A stretch of DNA of 26,347 bases from Planctomycetaceae bacterium (GTDB lineage: Bacteria > Planctomycetota > Planctomycetia > Pirellulales > Thermoguttaceae). The stretch covers positions 1-26,347 of the forward strand of contig JAITKS010000144.1 in the NCBI GenBank assembly GCA_031278315.1, read 5' to 3'. Shown piece after piece: positions 18,078-24,416 of this stretch; position 1 is the first letter of the stretch; every line of letters starts with the position of its first letter. The notes beneath the pieces were generated by a model that was not told the DNA's origin, did not search any database, and was given only the letters and a program-made list of their open reading frames with translations. A program made the position numbers and the translations under genes.

Positions 18078-19238
18078 TCAAATATTCCAGACTAAAGGAA
18101 CAGCTTCAAATGGTGACGGCGGTTTGGGAATTAAAATTCTTGCAATTTTTTCTATTAACTCTGAAATGCCCGCACCTGTTTTCGCACTAATACATATTCC
18201 ATCCGGTAAATCTGTTGTTAAAGTTGTTAAATCTGATTTGTTATAACATGTCAAGACATTTTTTGAAACGATAATTTCAGACATTGCTTTGTTACGGTTT
18301 GTTGTCAGATCAGTTGTCAGATCAATTACGTAAATTACGAGGTCTGCTTCTTCGATCTGTTTAATGCTTCGATTGATTCCTTCGTTTTCTATTTCGTTTG
18401 AGATATTGTTCCGTATTCCTGCCGTATCATAAATTGTTACAGGAAAACCGTCAATAGCTGTTTGTGCTGCAATTACATCTCTAGTCGTTCCGTGTACTGG
18501 ACTTATTATCGTCCTATTATAACCGAGTATTGCATTAAATATACTGCTTTTACCAACATTCGTCTCTCCTGTTAAAACGACTCGAAAAGGTTTAACTAAA
18601 TGTTGACCTGTCAATTTATTTTCTTCAATACGGTTCCGCAGCTCGTTTAATTGATTTTGATATTGGTTACGCAACAAATCAGTTTGAATTTTACAATCAA
18701 CTTTCGAATCGTTATTTTCAATTGCAATATTGTGATCAATCATATCGATAGATACAGATAATTTGTTGATTTCCGCCGACACATTTTCCATTGCTCCATG
18801 ATATTGATCAATCAAAATTTGAGCAGTACGTTTTGTCGCCGCAAAAGGTAATAAACGTAATGCTAATTCACGTTGAGAATTGTTACTCGTATCTGTTGAT
18901 ATTGCGGTCGATGTTGATTCTATACAATTTTTAATTTGTACTCCGTCGCTTGCAAATGATTGCGCGATTACATGAAAAATCATATCGCCGCCGTGACAAT
19001 GAATTTCGACATTGTTCGAATCAATTATTCGAGAAACAATTTCTTCAAATTGATCCGTTTCGTCAAGGCGTAGTTTGCCGAAATACGGATAAGCCGGCAA
19101 ATAAGATAAATGCGTCATTTTAGATTGCGGTATAAATCGTAACGAAAAAAGATCAACCGCTTTTGAACCGGTCAGTAACAACGTTGTTACACCGCCGCGT
19201 CCGGCAGGTGTTAACCGCATTAAATATGTTACGCTCAT
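18078..19238 (-). CDS. MnmE/TrmE-like GTPase lacking the C-terminal Cys motif
   Basis: The 386-residue protein has an N-terminal TrmE-type folate-binding domain (L-T-P-A-G-R-G-G-V-T-T-L at 9-20), a helical region and an inserted G domain. The G motifs are complete: G1 G-E-T-N-V-G-K-S (224-231), G2 G-T-T-R-D (250-254), G3 D-T-A-G (271-274), G4 N-K-S-D (333-336), G5 S-A-K (351-353). Canonical MnmE (about 450 residues) returns after the G domain to a helical segment ending in a C-I-G-K motif used in wobble-uridine modification with MnmG. Here the chain ends 33 residues after G5, in P-L-V-W-N-I, without that motif. Either the enzyme works differently or it is a paralogue with another GTPase role. 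No mnmG is in the window. There is no Shine-Dalgarno sequence before the ATG at 19238. Confidence 0.88.
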   Translation of the reverse strand: MSVTYLMRLTPAGRGGVTTLLLTGSKAVDLFSLRFIPQSKMTHLSYLPAYPYFGKLRLDETDQFEEIVSRIIDSNNVEIHCHGGDMIFHVIAQSFASDGVQIKNCIESTSTAISTDTSNNSQRELALRLLPFAATKRTAQILIDQYHGAMENVSAEINKLSVSIDMIDHNIAIENNDSKVDCKIQTDLLRNQYQNQLNELRNRIEENKLTGQHLVKPFRVVLTGETNVGKSSIFNAILGYNRTIISPVHGTTRDVIAAQTAIDGFPVTIYDTAGIRNNISNEIENEGINRSIKQIEEADLVIYVIDLTTDLTTNRNKAMSEIIVSKNVLTCYNKSDLTTLTTDLPDGICISAKTGAGISELIEKIARILIPKPPSPFEAVPLVWNI

Positions 19239-19259
19239 TTGTAATTTTATGCGTATCGG

Positions 19260-19283
19260 TTAATTTGTTAATTTGTTAATTTG
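19260..19283. repeat. TTAATTTG x3 tandem
   Basis: Three exact 8-base units lie just upstream of the MnmE-like start (minus strand). Confidence 0.85.
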
Positions 19284-19305
19284 CAATAATCGTTACAAAT
19301 ATTCA

Positions 19306-19318
19306 CTGATATATCACG
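19306..19318 (+). repeat. Dispersed motif, CTGATATATCACG copy
   Basis: One mismatch (T to C at base 10) to the consensus, preceded by TTCA. It lies in the 95-base gap between the MnmE-like and CPBP genes. Confidence 0.55.
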
Positions 19319-19333
19319 CTGCGTTATATTATG

Positions 19334-19963
19334 TTACGCCGCGTTTTCTTTACGTTTCAAATCTTTACTGATAACGATAAAAACAAAAAAATCATAAATT
19401 GCATGAACTGCAATCGGAATAATAATATTACCGGTTTGAATCATAATTATTCCTAGATAAATCGAAATAATAAACGCAAGAAAAAAATACATTTTCGTCA
19501 TTGCGTGAGCTGCTCCGAATAATATTGAAACGAAAATTATAATTAACGCTAAACGATAATTTATCCAATATTCTGTTCCGAATCTAATTGTGTCTTTTGT
19601 CCATGTATCTATTGTTGTGCAAAGTCCGTATTGTAGTAAACCTCTGAAAAAAAGTTCCTCGCCCAATCCTGCAACTATTGCAATAACCGCTAATTGCAAA
19701 ATTGTAAGTTGACTCATATACTCTTGAAAAAATTTGTATATCAAACGTTTTATTCCGCGAATACTCTCAAACGGTAATATTACAGAAATAAAATAACAAA
19801 CTAAAAGCGGAACCGTGAAAATAAATATGCTAAAAATTTCGGTAATACCAAAATTGACTCCATACCACAAATTTAATCCACATAGAATACTAAAAAATAA
19901 TGCAATAATCCCTAATCCGCCTTCAAAAAGAATCGCATATTGAAAAAAACGATCTGGTCTCAT
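19334..19963 (-). CDS. CPBP-family intramembrane protease
   Basis: The 209-residue protein is strongly hydrophobic with about six membrane segments. It carries the CPBP (CAAX protease/bacteriocin-processing, Abi) motifs: E-E-L-F-F-R (102-107, the EExxxR motif), F-G-A-A-H (149-153, the FxxxH motif) and a third conserved His187 followed by Asp191 (H-A-I-Y-D). These form a metal-binding active site within the membrane in characterised members (Rce1 and relatives). The substrate cannot be predicted. It is 95 bases upstream of the MnmE-like gene in the same direction. The ATG at 19963 has no visible Shine-Dalgarno sequence. Confidence 0.88.
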   Translation of the reverse strand: MRPDRFFQYAILFEGGLGIIALFFSILCGLNLWYGVNFGITEIFSIFIFTVPLLVCYFISVILPFESIRGIKRLIYKFFQEYMSQLTILQLAVIAIVAGLGEELFFRGLLQYGLCTTIDTWTKDTIRFGTEYWINYRLALIIIFVSILFGAAHAMTKMYFFLAFIISIYLGIIMIQTGNIIIPIAVHAIYDFFVFIVISKDLKRKENAA

Positions 19964-19998
19964 AATAAATAAAACTGATAATAAATAACTCTAATTTC

Positions 19999-20024
19999 TG
20001 CCGAACATACTATAAATTTCGGCA
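19999..20024. other. 7-bp hairpin between lpxC and the CPBP gene
   Basis: TGCCGAA (19999-20005), a 12-base loop, and TTCGGCA (20018-20024). No T-tract follows on the minus strand, so it is a poor intrinsic terminator. It sits 36 bases upstream of the CPBP start and may be in its leader. Nothing else stands out in the 258-base gap. Confidence 0.4.
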
Positions 20025-20221
20025 ACTTAAAAACATATTTATCAAACCTATTCTCAATATTGATAAACAGACTGCATTATCGAAATTTCAAGTATAAACG
20101 GCAGCTTAAAATATCAATTTAATAAATGAACAAATGAAAAAAATATCAGAGATATAAGAATTAATGTTATAAAAATTCAGATGAATTGTTACGCATTTTC
20201 ATAAATTTGTTTATATTTTAT

Positions 20222-21196
20222 TTATGCTGCGCGGTTTTGTAATTCTTGTTTAATATTCATCAGATTACTATTTTTCGGCACAAAAGATTCATCAAGCAAA
20301 ATTGTATTATCTAATAATTGTCTAACACATTCGGCATTTAATGCGTGTCCGCCTCTGTACGAATCAAACACACCGCACCAATCGCAATCAGTCAACGAGA
20401 AATCGCCAACCATGTCAAGGACTTTGTGTCTAGCACATTCATTATTGTAACGATAATTATTATCAATCGGACCGCTTGGCGTTAATACTAATACGTCTTG
20501 CGGCGTTACACGTTGACATAATCCCGCAGCAAGTAAATAATCTGCCTCGTTTTTACTTAAAAATGTTCTAGCGTCCATGATTTCGCTGCAAAATGATTCT
20601 GTTGAAAATTTGAACCGATAATCCTGATTCACGGGCGGATAACCTTCGGACGGCGTCAATGTATATTGATAAACAGAACCGCCCTCACGACTCGGATTCA
20701 CATTTATAAAACTATCAATTCCCTCAACTCTTATTGACTTGGCAACAAGACGAATTTTCCGAATAGCCGCTTGCGCAATAACACCGGCTTGATTTAGCGC
20801 AACGAAAAATTTACAAGCAGAACCGTCAAATCCCGGCATTTCAGGCCGATTGGTTCTTATCTCGCAGTTGTCGATATTAAGAGCGCGTAATGCCGCTAAA
20901 ACATGTTCGACCATATCAACTCGTGCTGCACCGTTTACAAGTGAAGTCTGACGCTGCTTCTCTTCACGATATTCTACTAATGCAGGAATTCGTTGTTCGC
21001 CGGATAAATCGGTTCGTACAAAATACACGCCGCTGTCAGGCTTGGCAGGACAAAATTCAAGCTGTACATCTTCGCCGCTCCAAAATCCGAAACCGTTAAT
21101 AACAACATGATCGGATATTGTATTTTGCAGACGAAAACTCTGTCTGAAATTATTCGTAAATAATAATGGCACTGCCAATGTTGAATGGACGCTCAT
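20222..21196 (-). CDS. lpxC: UDP-3-O-acyl-N-acetylglucosamine deacetylase LpxC
   Basis: This zinc amidase catalyses the committed step of lipid A synthesis in the cytoplasm. All key sites are visible in the 324-residue form: Glu97-His98 in D-M-V-E-H-V-L-A-A-L (general base and zinc ligand), His257 and Asp261 in R-H-K-V-L-D-M-V-G-D (zinc ligands), and His284 in G-G-H-A-L-N (catalytic). F-D-G-S-A also fits the family, and the length is close to the usual 300-305. I start at the ATG at 21196; the open frame extends ten codons to a TTG at 21226, with no Shine-Dalgarno sequence for either. It follows the ompH-like gene in the same direction after a 457-base gap with a strong hairpin, so independent transcription is likely. 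It implies an outer membrane with LPS-type lipid A. Confidence 0.95.
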   Translation of the reverse strand: MSVHSTLAVPLLFTNNFRQSFRLQNTISDHVVINGFGFWSGEDVQLEFCPAKPDSGVYFVRTDLSGEQRIPALVEYREEKQRQTSLVNGAARVDMVEHVLAALRALNIDNCEIRTNRPEMPGFDGSACKFFVALNQAGVIAQAAIRKIRLVAKSIRVEGIDSFINVNPSREGGSVYQYTLTPSEGYPPVNQDYRFKFSTESFCSEIMDARTFLSKNEADYLLAAGLCQRVTPQDVLVLTPSGPIDNNYRYNNECARHKVLDMVGDFSLTDCDWCGVFDSYRGGHALNAECVRQLLDNTILLDESFVPKNSNLMNIKQELQNRAA

Positions 21197-21281
21197 CACA
21201 TAGTTTTTGAAATTATTTTGATACAAAATTATCTATAAATAAAAAAATTATCTATTAAATAAATTCGTATAAATATTGTTG

Positions 21282-21450
21282 AGGTTATGACAATTTCACT
21301 TTGATCTTCTGTCCGATCCGCTTGATTACTTTCGGAAACAGGTTTTTACGCCTTTATATTATCGCCGAAATTCATCATCAAAATTCATCACCGAATATCA
21401 TCGCCGAAATTCATTGTACGAATTGTCACGAATTGCACGATACGATTATA
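21282..21450 (+). repeat. Structured intergenic repeat family, copy B (diverged)
   Basis: It shares TTTTTACGCCTTTATATT (21343-21360) and a CCGAAATTCAT end with copy A. The end is expanded: ATCGCCGAAATTCAT occurs at 21361-21375 and 21400-21414 with degenerate copies between. It closes with a CACGATACGATTATA tail like that of copy A. Confidence 0.6.
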
Positions 21451-21546
21451 TCTTATGAAATATTTTTTTTCGTAACAATAATAAATTGTAATTTTTTTGA
21501 TTTGTTTGAATCAAAAGAATTAAATATTTTCACAATAAAATAGTCA

Positions 21547-21602
21547 ACAGGCAGTTTCACGCAATTGATTTTTTGGATCAATTCAACGTGAAAGATACCT
21601 GT
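21547..21602 (-). terminator. Long interrupted hairpin after the ompH-like gene
   Basis: Three stem segments pair in order: ACAGG/CCTGT (21547-21551, 21598-21602), TTTCACG/CGTGAAA (21555-21561, 21587-21593) and AATTGAT/ATCAATT (21563-21569, 21577-21583). That is 19 bp with two small internal loops and a 7-base apex. It lies 52 bases past the ompH stop and is followed on the minus strand by T-rich sequence, so it probably ends or attenuates the ompH transcript before lpxC. Confidence 0.65.
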
Positions 21603-21653
21603 AAATTTGTTGTTCTAATTGTGGAACAAATTATGAATTTATTGTTACGAAAA

Positions 21654-22436
21654 TTACTGAGGTCTTGTAAAACCGGTCTGCGGTGTATTTCCTGCGGAGT
21701 TAATCGCCGAGTTCGGATTGAGGACGGAATTCGTTGTTGCGGACGGTGTTGTGTTTTTGTTTGCCGCTTCAAGTGATTTAGCTTTTTCCTGTTCGCGTAG
21801 TACCTTGATATTAGGAATATTTGCTTTCAGATTTCGTCTAGTGTAAACGTTATTGATAACAGCTTGCGAAATTTCAAGATTATCGGCATACCAAATCAAG
21901 TTTTGTTCGAGCAATGCCGCAACCGAATTAGGGTCAGCCGGATTCGCTTCAAGCGAGCGGTAGTCCATTACTTGAGCGAGTTGAGCTTGTTTAGCAATTG
22001 CATCGATTTCTTTTCTGATATCCATGTAAACTTCATACAAGACAACAGTGTTATCGGTCATCAATTTTCGTTGGACAATTTTGAAGTCTTTTTCCAACTC
22101 GGTAACTTTGGTTGTAATTTCTTCAATTGCTTTATCGTGTTCTTGTGTTCCGGGTGTTAATTTTAGTGCGTTGAGTGTTTTTTCGCGATCTTGAATTGCC
22201 AACTTACGGGTATTAAATTCATTCTGTTTGTTTTTAGTGTATTCTTCTAATTCCTTTTGTTTTGCAATAAAGGTCGGATGATTTTTTATCAGTTGAGCAA
22301 TATCGACTACAGCAACTTGGTAAGGTCTTGGTACTGTAGCGGCAGCATTTTGTGCGCTGACTATTGCTGTAAAATAACCGACAAAACTTATTGTCAACAC
22401 AACAATAACGAGGGGGATCAAATTCGTTCTTTTCAC
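21654..22436 (-). CDS. Skp/OmpH-family periplasmic chaperone-like protein
   Basis: The 260-residue product has a signal peptide (residues 1-27, ending A-I-V-S-A before Q-N). It then has the OmpH core: a short strand Y-Q-V-A-V-V-D-I-A-Q-L, long charged helices (about 55-150, coiled-coil-like with many Lys/Glu) and a closing strand region (A-Q-L-A-Q-V-M-D-Y). Skp uses such helical arms to hold unfolded outer-membrane proteins. Skp itself is about 160 residues; the extra Asn/Thr/Ser-rich tail (about 215-260) is disordered and unusual. The start is a GTG (22434-22436) with a strong AAAAGGAG nine bases upstream. In many bacteria skp lies beside bamA and lpxD; here it precedes lpxC but neither bamA nor lpxD is in the window. 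Confidence 0.85.
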   Translation of the reverse strand: MKRTNLIPLVIVVLTISFVGYFTAIVSAQNAAATVPRPYQVAVVDIAQLIKNHPTFIAKQKELEEYTKNKQNEFNTRKLAIQDREKTLNALKLTPGTQEHDKAIEEITTKVTELEKDFKIVQRKLMTDNTVVLYEVYMDIRKEIDAIAKQAQLAQVMDYRSLEANPADPNSVAALLEQNLIWYADNLEISQAVINNVYTRRNLKANIPNIKVLREQEKAKSLEAANKNTTPSATTNSVLNPNSAINSAGNTPQTGFTRPQ

Positions 22437-22585
22437 TGTTTAACTCTCCTTTTCTTTGTGAAAGGTATTAATTGCCCGTACTTATTTTTTCAGTAACATC
22501 GGCAGACTTACATTATTAAAAGTTTGCTTTTATGTTTTTGTGTTCTGAATTTCTAAAGCAGGAGCGGTAACATCGTTAGGTTTAT

Positions 22586-22625
22586 ACATGCGTGAGTCAT
22601 TCCTTTGACTCAATTCACCGCATGT
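22586..22625. promoter_or_regulatory. Nested hairpin upstream of the ompH-like gene
   Basis: ACATGCG (22586-22592) pairs with CGCATGT (22619-22625), and directly inside TGAGTCA (22593-22599) pairs with TGACTCA (22606-22612) around a 6-base loop. That is 14 bp with a single 6-base bulge. It is about 150 bases upstream of the ompH GTG and could be a leader structure, an operator or part of a small RNA. Confidence 0.6.
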
Positions 22626-22953
22626 AAGCCGTTAATTCTAATCTTGAAATGCGTTTGTTATATTCCGTTAAAATTCGCGTCTTAAACGCAGCATCAACAA
22701 AATAAGTATTCCGCTGATGATTAATTTCAAGTTAGAGCGTATTGTGCATTATTTTTAAAATCGGGTAAAGATCAATTTTTCATAAATTTTTATTCCGAAT
22801 AATCGTTTTTATCAGAAATTTTTCTACATTTGTTAAAATAGGAAAGAAATATCCTCGAAATTTCAAATAAACATATACGCAATTTGGCAGTGTCCGAATC
22901 GTAACCGACAATAGTTTTATAGAGTATCCGTGCTTTTCAACCAAGAGAAAAAA

Positions 22954-22970
22954 GTCAGCGGGACTTGAAC
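22954..22970 (-). other. tRNA T-arm-like fragment
   Basis: On the minus strand the string GTTCAAGTCCCGCTGAC matches the T-loop, 3' T-stem and start of the 3' acceptor strand of a tRNA. The 5' T-stem strand (which would need GCGGG) and the rest of a tRNA are absent. It may be a remnant left by an element that integrated into a tRNA gene, or chance. Confidence 0.3.
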
Positions 22971-23060
22971 GAAAAATTTTTTCGTGTTGATTAGAAAAAA
23001 ATAAAAATTTAACTTAAAATTTCAAAAAAAATTTTTTATGATAAATTTACTGTTGTCATT

Positions 23061-23190
23061 TTAAGTTGTTTTCACGTGAATTTTCGGTTTGATTCGGTTT
23101 GATCTTGCTTGGTTAGTTAACGGCAAGCAGTTTTTTTAATGAACATTTTTTGCGTCACTAAAATTCATAGCACGATGTGTATAGAACGAA
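23061..23190 (+). repeat. Structured intergenic repeat family, copy C
   Basis: TGAATTTTCGG (23077-23087) has a partly matching partner TAAAATTCA (23159-23167). The inner stem is TGCTTG/CAAGCA, a different sequence from that of copy A but in the same place, consistent with paired changes. The tail ATAGCACGATGTGTATA parallels ATAGTACGATACGTATA of copy A. It ends 65 bases before the SpoA-domain gene. Confidence 0.65.
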
Positions 23191-23255
23191 TTTATTTTTT
23201 CACTTGTGAATAGCTCCTTAACTCTAACATGAACATTTAACAATAATTAATATCG

Positions 23256-24281
23256 ATGTCGGAATTAAATATCAAATCGTTAGATAATTTTATTGAATCG
23301 GTTACATCTGGTGCGGAAGAGGCGGCGGCAGCGTTCCAACGTACTTTTGATACTGCTGTTACAATTGCAGCCGGTGCCGGCGGAACTTATAACGTTGAAG
23401 CATTTTCGTCGAAAATTGGATGTAAAGGTTTAGCTCTTTTGTTTATTTTCGGCGGACGCGGAATTGCTGTTTTGATTCCCGATTCGACCGGAATTGTGCC
23501 GAAATGGTGTAATAATCCCGATGTAACGGGCAAAAGTAAATTGTCAACATTTGCACAAGAATGGGGAATGAATCTTGTACCGGAAGCGTTTTTTCCAGAA
23601 GATTACAAAGCTGCAATGGTCGAAAATATGGAACGTGCGATGGTCAGAGGCGGTATCGAGTTGGCAGCTTCTTATCTTGATATTAATTTAACGAAGGCAG
23701 ATGGAAATATTGTTACAATATATATAGTGTGGGCTTTGGATTCGCCGTCCGATTTTTTTAATGAAAAAACCAAATCAACTAATCTCAACGCTGATACAGA
23801 TTCTGAAACGATACCGAATTTACCTAAATTCGATTCAAGTAAACCGCCGCTATTAGATGCAGGCGTGCCGAATTTTGAATCTTTTGGAACGGTTGATTTT
23901 AATGACACTAATGAAAAACGCCGAGCAATTGATGATTTACCGGGTTATAGCCGAAGTTTATTGAAAGTGAAAGTTCCAGTTGCGGCAGTACTAGCAACGG
24001 CGAGGAAACCAATTAAATCAATTTTAGAACTCGGTGTAGGTTCGGTGATTCAATTTGATAAATCGTGTGATGAATTATTAGAAGTTGAAGTCGGACAAAA
24101 AGTAACAATAGGTTCGGCAGAAGCTGTAAAAGTCGGAGACAAATTCGGTTTCAGAATTCACACTATGGTATTGCCGGAAGAACGCTTTAGAACTGTTGAA
24201 ATTCGCCACGAAGGTGAATATCATACCAAAACAGAATCTCCGCAAATTATCGGAAAAGCACCAGTCAAATCTTTTAATTGA
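23256..24281 (+). CDS. FliN/SpoA-domain protein (flagellar switch-like), orphan
   Basis: In the 341-residue protein, residues about 233-302 (S-L-L-K-V-K-V-P-V-A-A-V-L through K-V-G-D-K-F-G-F-R-I) fit the FliN/FliM C-terminal SpoA domain, including the I-x-x-I-L-E-L-G-V-G-S-V-I-x-F-D core. The N-terminal about 160 residues have an alpha/beta character and resemble the CheC-like part of FliY/FliM (inference). An acidic Asp/Pro linker (165-230) joins the two parts. Known SpoA proteins form the C-ring of flagella or the sorting platform of type III secretion. No other flagellar or type III gene is nearby, and a 35-residue tail follows the domain. The ATG at 23256 has no clear Shine-Dalgarno sequence. 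Confidence 0.75.
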   Translation: MSELNIKSLDNFIESVTSGAEEAAAAFQRTFDTAVTIAAGAGGTYNVEAFSSKIGCKGLALLFIFGGRGIAVLIPDSTGIVPKWCNNPDVTGKSKLSTFAQEWGMNLVPEAFFPEDYKAAMVENMERAMVRGGIELAASYLDINLTKADGNIVTIYIVWALDSPSDFFNEKTKSTNLNADTDSETIPNLPKFDSSKPPLLDAGVPNFESFGTVDFNDTNEKRRAIDDLPGYSRSLLKVKVPVAAVLATARKPIKSILELGVGSVIQFDKSCDELLEVEVGQKVTIGSAEAVKVGDKFGFRIHTMVLPEERFRTVEIRHEGEYHTKTESPQIIGKAPVKSFN

Positions 24282-24293
24282 ATATTCTTGCAG

Positions 24294-24304
24294 CGTAATA
24301 TCAG
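24294..24304 (-). repeat. Dispersed motif, inverted copy
   Basis: On the minus strand it reads TTCTACTGATATTACGC, lacking two bases of the consensus core. Confidence 0.5.
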
Positions 24305-24391
24305 TAGAATTTTTGTAAAGATTTCAAATTCATTTTTCACCAATGTCATTTTAAAATTCATAATCCAAAAAAATTGAAAAACAAAATTCCG

Positions 24392-24408
24392 CTGAAATAT
24401 TACTACAA
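24392..24408 (+). repeat. Dispersed motif, CTGAAATATTACTACAA copy
   Basis: Its 3' end is 8 bases before the ATG of glycerate 2-kinase, so this copy must lie in or next to the translation start region. Confidence 0.55.
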
Positions 24409-24416
24409 TTCAAATA

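Larger units (their letters stand above)
21197..21653. other. 457-base gap between lpxC and the ompH-like gene
   Basis: The gap is filled by a structured repeat copy (21282-21450) and a long hairpin (21547-21602). Open frames on the plus strand here (21301-21543, 21573-21776) lie in repeat sequence or antisense to ompH, and have no start signals. The promoter of lpxC should lie close to 21197-21280, but I cannot identify it. Confidence 0.55.
22437..23255. other. 819-base divergent intergenic region
   Basis: This is the longest gap in the window. It contains a nested hairpin (22586-22625), a tRNA-3'-end-like string (22954-22970, minus strand), CGAAAAATTTTTTCG beside it (22970-22984), a 10-bp inverted repeat (AACTTAAAAT at 23011-23020 and ATTTTAAGTT at 23058-23067) and a structured repeat copy. 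Promoters for ompH and the SpoA-domain gene should be here but are not evident. No open frame is convincing. Confidence 0.6.
24282..24416. other. 135-base gap bounded by inverted dispersed motifs
   Basis: An inverted motif copy (24294-24304) near the left end faces a direct copy (24392-24408) near the right end. TTGAAT at 24279 and ATTCAA at 24408 extend the symmetry. The layout recalls a small element with terminal inverted repeats. Confidence 0.4.

Noticed and set aside
21301..21543. 80-codon plus-strand open frame
   Set aside because: It lies within the structured repeat copy B and encodes repeated I-A-E-I-H from the repeated DNA; no start signal.
21573..21776. Plus-strand open frame of 67 codons
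   Set aside because: It overlaps the hairpin and runs antisense to the end of the ompH-like gene, which has much stronger support.
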